The translations under genes and the position numbers were made by a program. From Gracilaria domingensis (lineage: Eukaryota > Rhodophyta > Florideophyceae > Gracilariales > Gracilariaceae), in the NCBI GenBank assembly GCA_022539475.1, contig VCMS01000025.1:542111-606110 (forward strand): a stretch of 64,000 nt of DNA, given 5' to 3'. Below the pieces are notes generated by a model, which saw only the letters and a program-made list of their open reading frames with translations, searched no databases and was not told the origin of the DNA. This document shows positions 51,136 to 59,572 of this stretch, one piece after another; the stretch's first letter is position 1; every line of letters starts with the position of its first letter.

Positions 51136-51858
51136 CCCAGTTTCAGCGGTAAAGTCTAACCATCTACAAACAGTTTTCTCACACTAAGAGAATTCTATGG
51201 ACACATACAGTGATTTTTCTTGCAAGGGTAACCACTTAGAGCTGATAGCCTTCCAGTGCTTTCGCTTGCTTTTTACTCTCTAGCAACAGAATCAGACCGC
51301 GACCGACCATAATATAGAAGGCGAGAAAATCCTGATCATTATAAACCTCTGCTGTGATTCTCGTTCATAGAAAATTCATTTCGAATGTGAGGAAGAGCGA
51401 AAGAAAGCGTGGCTGTGTAGGCACTGAAGTACATTGGCAGAACCGAGCATTATATACATCTATGTAAACACATCCACGGGCAGGTAAGGTTTATTCTATC
51501 TAAGGAAAAGAAGATTCTGTGCTTCTTCTTTACTTCGTTTTGACACGCATGATTCCAATATGTCTGAAAATGTTATCCTATCCCTTGAGACCATTGCCTA
51601 ATCCTAATCCTAAACAACTTTTGCCAGTTTCTTTCGTATGTGCCGCGCTCTCGAATCGCTTGGCACTCCCGTAAAATATGTGGAGTGTGTGTGAGAGAGA
51701 GGAAGACATATCAATATGTACTGCAGAATGGTGGACAAATGCGAATGAGAAACACATACGCAAAACCTCGGAAGCATGAGAGGAAGAACGCAATTCATTA
51801 AACATAAACAAAATCTTTACGCCCAGAGGCTAGCTCTATCTACATCAGCTTTCAGAAT

Positions 51859-52353
51859 CTATTCCTCTTCCTCCCCCGTCTCTTTTTCCTCCTCTTTTTC
51901 CTCCTCTTTTTCCTCCTCTTTTTCCTTCTGTTTTTCCACCTCTTTTTCCATCTCTGCGATGGTGGCCTCCCTTCGTGCTAATTTCTCACGGAGAGAATGA
52001 AGGATGCCTTCGAGCTCCCGGATGCGCTGGCTCGTCTGCCCGGCTTCCCGCGACCTAAGAGCATGTACCTGCCCTTCCAAATCACCTATCTGTGCTTGGA
52101 GGGCTTCCCAGAGGTTCGCAGCCTCTTCCGTTATCTCCCTAGCTCTTGCCTCCCATGCTCTTTCCGTATCACCGCGGAGCTTTTCTTCGCATCCGGGGAA
52201 GCTCTGAATCCGTCCCATCAGGTTGCCTCTTTCCTTCCTCAGCTCCTCTGCCCTTTTGCGGAGCCTGTCGGAACTGCAACGGCGCTTCCGTTCATTTCGG
52301 CTTGAGTTCGCCGCGACAAGGATGAGGCCAAACTTCAACAAGATGCCAATCAT
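51859..52353 (-). CDS. MIG-B: membrane-anchored coiled-coil protein, paralogue of MIG-A
   Basis: ATG at 52353 (MIGILLKFGLILVAANSSRN) gives 164 aa. Upstream in-frame codons to 52452 are excluded because MIG-A starts at the equivalent Met and the promoter block fits. A short hydrophobic N-terminal segment, then RKRR and a long coiled coil, for example IRELEGILHSLREKLARREA, follow. The C-terminal ~28 residues are Glu/Lys repeats (KEKEEEKEEEKEEEKETGEE) encoded by a TCCTCTTTT-type tandem repeat. Alignment to MIG-A is gapless for 135 residues, with MIG, Trp67 and the RI-E-EG-SLR-RE block conserved. Function unknown; the same caveats as MIG-A apply. Confidence 0.75.
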   Translation of the reverse strand: MIGILLKFGLILVAANSSRNERKRRCSSDRLRKRAEELRKERGNLMGRIQSFPGCEEKLRGDTERAWEARAREITEEAANLWEALQAQIGDLEGQVHALRSREAGQTSQRIRELEGILHSLREKLARREATIAEMEKEVEKQKEKEEEKEEEKEEEKETGEEEE

Positions 52354-52425
52354 TTTTGGTTTGAGGTGGGATTGGAGGAGGTGGATGAGAAATATCAAAA
52401 GTTGAGATAAGATGTGGTCTAGCTT

Positions 52426-52498
52426 GGGCGGCGGACGAGGAAGAAGCGCCAACGAGCGGAAAAGGCTTCCTTTTATACTCTTCTCGAGCCTCTGTCAG
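52426..52498 (-). promoter_or_regulatory. MIG-B core promoter (shared block)
   Basis: On the minus strand: CTGACAGAGG (52498-52489), then TATAAAAG starting at 52477, then GCCGCCC starting at 52432, again exactly 45 nt after the TATA start. The ATG is 124 nt after the TATA start. Confidence 0.7.
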
Positions 52499-52977
52499 CA
52501 CCCAGTGTTCGGCTTCTCAAATCATTTGAACCACATCTGTCACTAGTCGAGGGACGTGTTGACAACTACACCATAACCATACATTTCGACTGTTGTAGCT
52601 CAACAACGGAGCTGCATTCATACAAATTCGAAGCAAATCGCCGGTTCTCAATTAAGAGCACCAAAGGAACCAACTAATGCGCTCATTGGCGCGCTTTGGT
52701 GACACTATCAACAATCTCCCCGTCCTTCTTTTCACGCTCCGTGAGAAGCGACAACGCTCTTCAAACAATTGAAACATTAACGTCGCATTCCTCTCTGCCT
52801 CTGTGATAATCACGGATAATATCATGATGATACAGACGTTGTTATATCTGACAGCGACGTTTCACAACCTTGACCAGCTAATCTCGCACAACGTGGATGC
52901 TATCATGTCACGCAGTTTTACGCGTAGAAACGGCAAGACGACGATACCACTAAGGCTATGGAGGCATACTGGCATGT
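52499..52977. other. Spacer between MIG-B promoter and fibrillin gene
   Basis: 479 bp with no gene seen. It contains an E2F-like/CCAAT-like CATTGGCGCGCTTTGG near 52684. Confidence 0.45.
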
Positions 52978-53682
52978 TTAGTGTATTTCCTGTTGCTGGG
53001 GCACCTTTGCATACAAAGCTAAACCACCAGATCGTCCTCTGGCAGCCGCTAAGTTATCCCTGAGAAGAAAGAAAGTAAAGAACGGAAGATCGCGCACATG
53101 CCGATCTTCAAAGGCAATCTCCTCCTTACCGCGCTCGTCCTTTGCCCACTTCAAAGGCCCGAGCTCGAAGCGGAATCGATTCACAGTAAATTCCATTCGA
53201 TTCCTAGCAGCAATCCATCGGAACGGTCCTGTAACGCGGAACTTTCCAACGCCAAAGTGAACGGCATTGTCAAATTCACCACCCTGATCTGGCGGTGTGA
53301 ACGTTTGATGCGCGCGTATAGGGAAGTAAAGAAAGCGAAACCATGCAGGTTTGCGACGCGGATTGGCAATAAAGACCAATCTCCATTGACCGAGGATCTT
53401 TTCACCGTCGATGGTGGCTTTGCTTCGCTTCTGGGCCTTTTCAAGCTGTGCCATGGCTTCTGCGACGGCGACTGGGGCCGGTTTTATACCACCTGTGGTG
53501 TACGCTTTGGCGGCGCGTTGAAGGATGAAGGTTGCGGCGGCGGCTGTTATTGCATCGGATTCTGCTGTTTTTGACGCGGTTTGCTCGCAGCGCACTGGGC
53601 ATATTGTCGTCCGGAAGGGCGAGTGACGGTGGATTTTGGCGCATCGCAGATGATGTGCTGGTGCGATGAAGGCATTGCTCAT
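52978..53682 (-). CDS. Plastid-lipid-associated protein (PAP/fibrillin family)
   Basis: Fibrillins coat plastoglobules and thylakoids and bind small lipids. ATG 53682 (MSNAFIAPAHHLRCAKIHRH) gives 234 aa with a Ser/Arg/His-rich N-terminus suited to a plastid transit peptide; an earlier ATG at 53739 is possible. The PAP domain (~75-234) has the lipocalin-like start GEKILGQWRLVFIANP, a mid-region VGKFRVTGPFRWIAARNRMEF-type strand, and the C-terminal signature FFLLRDNLAAARGRSGGLAL. This is one of the best indicators that the organism carries a plastid. Confidence 0.85.
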   Translation of the reverse strand: MSNAFIAPAHHLRCAKIHRHSPFRTTICPVRCEQTASKTAESDAITAAAATFILQRAAKAYTTGGIKPAPVAVAEAMAQLEKAQKRSKATIDGEKILGQWRLVFIANPRRKPAWFRFLYFPIRAHQTFTPPDQGGEFDNAVHFGVGKFRVTGPFRWIAARNRMEFTVNRFRFELGPLKWAKDERGKEEIAFEDRHVRDLPFFTFFLLRDNLAAARGRSGGLALYAKVPQQQEIH

Positions 53683-54611
53683 TTCTGAGCGGTTTCCGCC
53701 GTGAGCAGCGATGAGGATGGCTGTGTGTTTCCTTCGCAAAGGGCTTCCCTGGGAGCGCTGGAAGTCGGGCTCAAGAGGAGCGTCTTACCCTGGGGAGGAG
53801 TACCCCTGTACATCGGCAGGCAGCTTCAGGCTTTTTGGAGCTCGCGCTTGTCTGCACCTCGCTTTACCTCGGCCTGGAATGCCATTGTCGATGCGGGCAA
53901 GCGCTGCAATTGAAAATTAAGAAGTCAAATTGACTTGTGGTTTATGTAGTAGGTGACACCTACTCGATGTGTTGAAGCATAATGCGAGGAGAGGAAGTCT
54001 TGAACCTTCTTTTCTTAACTCGAAGAAGATATAGAATACCCGCTATCGCAACGAGGATGGCAAACAAAGGCAAGGTGTCATCGGTATCGTCGGTATCGTC
54101 GGCATCTACAGATGTACCGACTATGTTCGTACCATAGCTAAAACAACCAACCTGGTAAAGGCACAAGTGACTTGCGTACAAAAGCCAAACTCAAACGCGC
54201 CACGACGGCCGACGAAATGTCTTGTACGCGAGCGCGACAAGCGTTCGTTCTGAAAACTGCCGCACCGAGCAGCCCGCTTCTGTAAAAGTTATATGAGTTC
54301 TCTTTCTTCTTTTCCTTTCGTACTTCATTCGTTCGTTCGCGCTTTCCTTTCGCGAACATTTGCCAATCGCAAAATCCCACCTTCGCTTCCGCGCAGCCTT
54401 CTACCAGAATGGCTGCTGCGATATCTATGTCTCCGTCCCACGTCCTTGTCCTTGTCCTCCAATCTTTGTTTGGGATACAAGTTGAAAGCCCCTTGAATTC
54501 CCTCCTTCATCTCGGCTGCTGTCCGTATCTTCCTCCAGCTCCCTAGCCCACCTGTCCAGTGCTCCTTCGACGTTCCCTTGCTTCTCATCCTGTTTTTGCT
54601 TGCCGGAAAAA
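53683..54611. other. Spacer before DMC1; possible small TM protein
   Basis: Contains the weak candidate at 53960-54181 (separate entry), a (ATCGTCGGT)n-like repeat at ~54080-54105 and the DMC1 promoter. Nothing else is supported. Confidence 0.45.
53960..54181 (-). CDS. Candidate small single-pass membrane protein
   Basis: A 73-codon minus-strand frame has an Asp/Thr repeat (DADDTDDTDDTL), one strong hydrophobic helix (PLFAILVAIAGILYLLRV) and a basic stop-transfer KKRRFK. This is a plausible type-I topology, but no homologue is recognised. It could be the last exon of a spliced gene, because an upstream frame (to 54380) ends in a signal-like sequence. Low confidence. Confidence 0.3.
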   Translation of the reverse strand: MYASHLCLYQVGCFSYGTNIVGTSVDADDTDDTDDTLPLFAILVAIAGILYLLRVKKRRFKTSSPRIMLQHIE

Positions 54612-55871
54612 ATGAGTCGCGCAGCCACGTCCCAAATGGAAGAGCACGTCGAAGCGGAAGAGGACCAAGTCGTAGCCTTTGACCAAATCGACAAGCTCAC
54701 CGAGTTTGCCATCGCTGCCGCCGACATCAAGAAGTATGTCTAATCCATTGTTCGTTCCTTCCTTCAAACCGTGCTCTAACTCTTGAATCTCAAACTGCAC
54801 TGCTACAGAATGAAAGATGCCGGATACCACACGGTGTCGTCCGTACTCATGCATACCAAAAAGGCACTGTGCGAAGTGAAGGGACTCAGCGAGCCCAAGA
54901 TCGACAAAATTCGAGATGCCGCCCTTAAGATTGTCGGAGCCGGCTTCGTTACGGGCAACGAAGTCCGTCAAAGGCGGATGAACTTGTTCAACATCAGTAC
55001 GGGGAGTCAGGCTCTCAACGAGATTATCGGAGGTGGCATCGAGTCTGCTTCAATCACGGAGGCATTCGGTACGTTCACCAAAAACCCAAGTTGAACACGT
55101 GCATGTGCAATGCATTCTCGTCGCTAACTGCCCTCCCGAATATGTCAGGTGAATTCCGCTGCGGAAAAACTCAACTCTCGCACACAATGTGCGTCACAGC
55201 ACAGCTTCCGTACGACATGGGAGGTGGAAACGGCCGTGTTGCGTTCATCGACACCGAGAACACCTTTCGCCCGGAACGAATCATGGAGATATGTGCACGA
55301 TTTGACCTGAATTCAGACGACGTTCTCGACAATATTCTTGTAGCTCGGGCATACACTTCGGAGCATCAGTGTGAGTTGTTGGATCACGTGGCGGCGAGAA
55401 TGGCTGCCGAACGGTTCGCGCTTTTGGTCGTCGATTCTGCTACCGCCTTGTTCCGAGTCGATTTTACCGGAAGGGGTGAGCTCGCGACCCGTCAACAAAG
55501 GCTTAACCAGTTCATGAGCTCGTTGACGAAAATTGCGGAACAGTTTAACGTTGCTGTTTGGATTACGAACCAGGTGATGAGCACGCCGGATGCTATGGCC
55601 TTCGCCGCTGACAAGAAGCCAATCGGAGGTAAGCGTAACTGCTTGTATGGGGTGCACAACTGTTGAATGAATACTGACTGCTGCTTGTCGCTTTTCCTTG
55701 TTTGGCACTGGGGTAGGTCATGTCATGGCGCACGCAAGCACGACTCGGTTGGCTTTGCGAAAGGGCCGCGGGGAGCAACGCATTTGCAAGATCTTCGATT
55801 CGCCGTTGTTTGCGGAGGCAGAAGCTACGTTTGCCATCGGAGAAGGTGGGGTCTGCGATGCGTCCGACTAA
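54612..55871 (+). CDS. DMC1: Meiotic recombinase DMC1 (four exons)
   Basis: DMC1 is the meiosis-specific RecA/RAD51-family strand-exchange protein. Exons 54612-54733, 54809-55068, 55149-55628 and 55717-55871 join in phase to 338 aa, the normal length. The N-terminal HhH domain includes [20 protein letters not shown]. Walker A is [13 protein letters not shown], split by intron 2 after its first Gly base. [16 protein letters not shown], Walker [26 protein letters not shown] and the C-terminal [20 protein letters not shown] are present. DMC1-type wording ([35 protein letters not shown]) distinguishes it from RAD51. Introns are 75, 80 and 88 nt with GTATGT, GTACGT and GTAAGC donors. It is complete, implying retained meiotic capacity. 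Confidence 0.96.
54734..54808 (+). other. DMC1 intron 1
   Basis: 75 nt, GTATGT...CTACAG, phase 2. Confidence 0.92.
55069..55148 (+). other. DMC1 intron 2
   Basis: 80 nt, GTACGT...TGTCAG, phase 1, interrupting Walker A. Confidence 0.92.
55629..55716 (+). other. DMC1 intron 3
   Basis: 88 nt, GTAAGC...GGGTAG, phase 1, joining KPIGG to HVMAHASTT. Confidence 0.92.
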
Positions 55872-56770
55872 AATGAAGGGTTTGTCTCACACATGAGCAG
55901 CAAGGGCTGGCCGCTGAGTCCAAAACGGCACTCCACTACGGTAATGTGTATGAACGGTCAGTGAGGAGTAATTTTGGGCTAGTGTTTGTAACAAAAGAAG
56001 TGTCATTGTTCTTTAATTCTACAAGGGTCAGTGATGCTTACTTATCTACTGGTACGAGGGAAGCACACTTTCGTTGAACGAAGAAATCCAAGTCTTTCAC
56101 GTCAGGTGCGGCAGCAAGACATTCGCATCTAAATATGCCGCTCTGTATGAAGAGTTTGTCGGCGCATATGCTTAGTAAATCGAACGAGTTTACTTGGAGA
56201 AGGTGAAGTTGTTCTTTTGTTCGGTCACGCAAGTGGTAGTGATTGGTATCAAACGGGGCACCGCCTTGCACGATTCCTCGCTGGAATTGAAATTTGCGTC
56301 GGATTGCATGTTTATGCTATGCAAACATCCGCAGCGACTGAGAAGTAAGCTGCGAAAGCTTACCTTCAGAACACGTGTACGTCACGTGATGAGACCGCGA
56401 AAAGAAGCAGCAATAATGCGAAACTAATTTACTTTTTGAAAATGGTTTCCTATTCTTAGAAATAGAAGTGCCGATTCACCCTTGCAAAACGGGGCAAGAG
56501 TCTCGGTGGAGGGATCACCCGTCACGAATCGGGATGATCCCGAAATGATTACTTCTTGCTCGCCGGCAAAGAGCTTGACGCTGCGTATGCCGCACCAGTC
56601 TGCACTGAGAGCTTCATGGGTACATGAGAATGACTGGTGCACAAAATTGCGCTCTCGACCCAGGTCGCTCGCCGTTCTGTTTGCCCAAGATGAGTGAATC
56701 GCGGACAGCCGGATGCAAGTAATGTACAAGGCTGTGACACCCAAAGGAGAACGAGAACCAAAATGGAGCG
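55872..56770. other. Convergent spacer, no gene seen
   Basis: About 900 bp between the DMC1 and leader-peptidase stops. Minus-strand and plus-strand frames of 70-110 codons overlap each other without recognisable content. Confidence 0.5.
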
Positions 56771-57760
56771 CTACACAGGCATGTGCAATCGCTGCGGCGG
56801 AAAGATGCGCGCAACAGGACGTCCAACAACACAGTCGATAGGAAGAAGGCCCCAGTACCTAGAATCAAGACTCTGGCTCGGGTTATCACCCACAACGAAA
56901 ATGAAACCGTCCGGAATGATGCGCGGCGCCACGAGAGGGCTGTTGGGCACATTGTCATCCACTCTGCGACCATTGACAAACACACCGGTGACGCGCACCT
57001 CAATCACATCGCCCGGAACAGCAACAACTCGCTTGACAAACAAATCGTTGCGATGAGGAATGCGCGAAGTGGTCTGCCGTTGCGCAGACGACATGAGAAT
57101 ATTCTTGAGTCTGGACGGCGGCGTGAACAAAACTATCTCACCTTTGTGCGGCGGCGTGGCGTGCAACGAAAGCTTCTCAACTAGCAGCGCATCGCCCACG
57201 TGCAAAGAGGGCTCCATTGAAACGGTGGGGATGGAATAGATGCCAAGCACAGTGGGGCCTAAGAGCCCCAACACAACGAAAGAAACAGACATGGCAACAG
57301 TAACAAGCGCACATCGAATAAGATCCTGTTTATACGTCCACAAAACGGCGTCGCCCAGCGCAACGTCAACCGGCCACTGTCGCTCAAAGCGCGGCAGCAA
57401 CGGGTTGAGCGGGCGCACGGAGGCCACGACGTGGTGTCGCCTGTCCGGGTGCACGGCGGCGGTGGAGACAATCTCCTGGTCGTCGAGGGACAGCCTCTCG
57501 ATGACGTACTCGACGGAGCGATACACGCCCTTGCGCCGCATGCGAGCGTCCCACAGATGGCGCGGCACGGCCAACGAGTGCTTGCGCAGCTCGCTGCCGC
57601 GCTGCCCGCCGACGTCGCGCCAGGACGGACGGCGACAGCACGGCGTGCAGTGCGCGCGGCGCGACCGCGGCGCACGGCGCGGCGGCAGACTCGGGCACAC
57701 GAACAGCGGCGCCATGCTCCGCACGCCGCTTCGCGCTGCGCGCGCGCGCCGCGTCGCCAA
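56771..57760 (-). CDS. Type I signal (leader) peptidase, plastid type
   Basis: Removes signal/transit sequences of lumenal and envelope proteins; plastid forms (Plsp1/TPP) descend from the bacterial LepB. 329 aa from 57760. The Arg/Ala/Pro-rich N-terminus suggests a transit peptide; ATG 57715 (MAPLFVCPSLPPRR) is an alternative start. One membrane helix is visible (~145-170, LVTVAMSVSFVVLGLLGPTV). The catalytic Ser is in IPTVSMEPSLHVGD (~180) and the Lys in DLFVKRVVAVPGD (~243). Box E is FVVGDNPSQSLDSRYWGLLP (~290). Both dyad residues are present. The start is only 42 nt beyond the stop of the malic enzyme on the same strand. Confidence 0.9.
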   Translation of the reverse strand: MATRRARAARSGVRSMAPLFVCPSLPPRRAPRSRRAHCTPCCRRPSWRDVGGQRGSELRKHSLAVPRHLWDARMRRKGVYRSVEYVIERLSLDDQEIVSTAAVHPDRRHHVVASVRPLNPLLPRFERQWPVDVALGDAVLWTYKQDLIRCALVTVAMSVSFVVLGLLGPTVLGIYSIPTVSMEPSLHVGDALLVEKLSLHATPPHKGEIVLFTPPSRLKNILMSSAQRQTTSRIPHRNDLFVKRVVAVPGDVIEVRVTGVFVNGRRVDDNVPNSPLVAPRIIPDGFIFVVGDNPSQSLDSRYWGLLPIDCVVGRPVARIFPPQRLHMPV

Positions 57761-57802
57761 AATATCCGCGCCGCGGCGAATTGCAGACGCCGTTGCGCGC
57801 CG

Positions 57803-59572
57803 CTACTGCGCCACCAGATGGCCGTACTTGGGCTCCCACATCTGGCTCTTGATGTACGCCACCATGCAGTCGTGCGACTGCCACGACTCGTCCGGCAGCC
57901 GGCGGCGCACCAGCCCCGCCGCGCGCGCCACGAACAACACCGCCGCCGCAATCTGCGCGCTAACCTCCCTCAGCTCCGTCACCGGCGGGAACAGAATGCC
58001 TTTTCTCACCTCCTCTTCGCTGGACAGCTGCGCAATTCGCCGCCCCGCCGCCAAAAACATCTCGTCCGTCACGCACGAGATGCGCGCCACGGTGACGGCC
58101 AGCCCCATGCCGGGGAACGAGTATACGTTGTTCGCCTGATTGCTATACCCCGTTCTCCCGTCCTTCAGCGTCACGTTGGCGAACGGCGAGCCCGTGGCCA
58201 CCACGGCGCGCCCGTCCGTCCACTCGAACACCTGCTCCGGCGTGCATTCGCTCGACGACGACGGGTTACTCATCGGGAAAATCACCGGTTCATCCACATG
58301 TCTCGCCATTTCTCGCACCACCTTCTCCGTGAACAGCCCGCCTACCCCAGACAATCCCAGCAGCACCGTTGGTTTCACCTGCTTGATCACCTCGAACAAG
58401 CTCATTTTGTCCGCCATATCCTGCCGCACGAAGCGCGCACGCGGACCGGTTATGTTTCGACCGCGCGCCAACAGGCCACTTTCATCCAGCATGTAGAACT
58501 TTTCGTACGCTTCGTGTGCAGATACGCCGTAATATTGCATGGCTTGGACGATTCCCTCACACACGCCAACGCCAGCGGAGCCTGCGCCCACGCACACAAT
58601 GCGCTCTTGATCGATATCGGACATATCTTTGCCGCGCGTGCGCAGAGAGGACAGTAATGCGGCGATGGCGATGCACCCGGTGGATTGAATGTCGTCGTTG
58701 AAGCAGGGCGCGCTCCCGACGCGGTAGCGCTCCAAAAGCGTTTCGGCTGGCTCGCTGGCAAAGTCTTCGAATTGGATGAGCGTGTCAGGCCAGCGGTGCC
58801 GGATGGCGGACAGCCACTCGTCGAGAAGGTCGTAGTATTGTTTACCACGCAGTCGTTCACGGTTGAGACCGAGGTAGAGCGGGTTTTCGCGTAAGGCTAG
58901 ATTGTCCGTGCCGACGTCCAGCACAATGGGCAGCGTTTTGGACGGACTGATGCCTGCGGCTGAGACGTAGAGGGAGAGCTTTCCGATGGGGATGTTCATG
59001 GAGTTGCAACCCAGATCACCCAGCGCGAGCACGCGTGAACCGTCGGTGACGACGATGACGTCGACGTCGTCGACGGGCCAGTTGTACACCATGGTGCGGA
59101 AGTGCGGACGGTCCTCCACGGAGAAGTACATGCCGCGCGTGCGTCTGTAGATGGCGTGGAATTTGAGGCACGCCTCGCCCACGACGGGGGTGTACACGAT
59201 GGGCGCCAGCTCCTCGAAGTGGTCAAGCAGGCAGCGGTAGAACAGCACGGTGTTGCGATCCATGAGCAGCGAAAGAAACTGGAACTTGTCCATGTTCGAG
59301 CGCTGCGTGCGGTAGGTCTGCATGACGCGCTTGACCTGATAGTGAAGCGGCTGCTGGCGCGGGGGGACGAGCCCGCGCAGCAGCAGGCGCTCGCGCTCGG
59401 AGCTGGAGAAGGCGGTGCCTCTGTTGAGCGACGGGTCGTGGATGACGGAGAGCCTCCTCTGCGACGTCATGATCATCTCGTCGGAGCGGTCGGAGTGGCA
59501 CGCGCGCGCGGCACAGGGCGCGGCGCGGCGGCGCCATTGTCGCCGCGACTCCCGGGCAGCGTGCGCGAGCAT
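57803..59572 (-). CDS. NAD(P)-dependent malic enzyme
   Basis: Oxidatively decarboxylates malate to pyruvate and CO2, yielding NAD(P)H. 589 aa. The substrate-domain Tyr lies in APIVYTPVVGEACLKF. The general-base Lys lies in NIPIGKLSLYVSAAGISP. Metal ligands are in IQFEDFASEPAETLLERYR and FNDDIQSTG. The nucleotide-binding loop is VCVGAGSAGVG, with FPMSNPS and GRAVVATGSPF downstream. The loop usually reading GDLGxxGMGIPxGK is GDLGCNSMNIPIGK here, with two glycines replaced. The first ~32 residues (Arg/Ala-rich, no acid until Glu8) may be a mitochondrial or plastid presequence; a start at 59476 (MIMTSQRR) would give a cytosolic protein. Cofactor choice is not decidable by eye. Confidence 0.94.
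   Translation of the reverse strand: MLAHAARESRRQWRRRAAPCAARACHSDRSDEMIMTSQRRLSVIHDPSLNRGTAFSSSERERLLLRGLVPPRQQPLHYQVKRVMQTYRTQRSNMDKFQFLSLLMDRNTVLFYRCLLDHFEELAPIVYTPVVGEACLKFHAIYRRTRGMYFSVEDRPHFRTMVYNWPVDDVDVIVVTDGSRVLALGDLGCNSMNIPIGKLSLYVSAAGISPSKTLPIVLDVGTDNLALRENPLYLGLNRERLRGKQYYDLLDEWLSAIRHRWPDTLIQFEDFASEPAETLLERYRVGSAPCFNDDIQSTGCIAIAALLSSLRTRGKDMSDIDQERIVCVGAGSAGVGVCEGIVQAMQYYGVSAHEAYEKFYMLDESGLLARGRNITGPRARFVRQDMADKMSLFEVIKQVKPTVLLGLSGVGGLFTEKVVREMARHVDEPVIFPMSNPSSSSECTPEQVFEWTDGRAVVATGSPFANVTLKDGRTGYSNQANNVYSFPGMGLAVTVARISCVTDEMFLAAGRRIAQLSSEEEVRKGILFPPVTELREVSAQIAAAVLFVARAAGLVRRRLPDESWQSHDCMVAYIKSQMWEPKYGHLVAQ

Larger units (their letters stand above)
49072..51858. other. LINE-graveyard spacer
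   Basis: 2.8 kb without a convincing host gene. At least five LINE 3' relics on both strands lie between 49775 and 51135 (listed separately). A frame at 49500-49741 encodes ~80 residues with one hydrophobic helix (SILASIVMIVIFFFTMEIRI), unsupported by anything else. A minus-strand Lys/Glu-rich frame (50850-51056, ending EGEMKRLNHR) vaguely resembles the MIG C-terminus and may be a decayed third copy. Confidence 0.5.

Noticed and set aside
57431-58657. 408-codon plus-strand frame
   Set aside because: Antisense to the leader peptidase and malic enzyme; Arg/His-rich composition from high GC, no domain.
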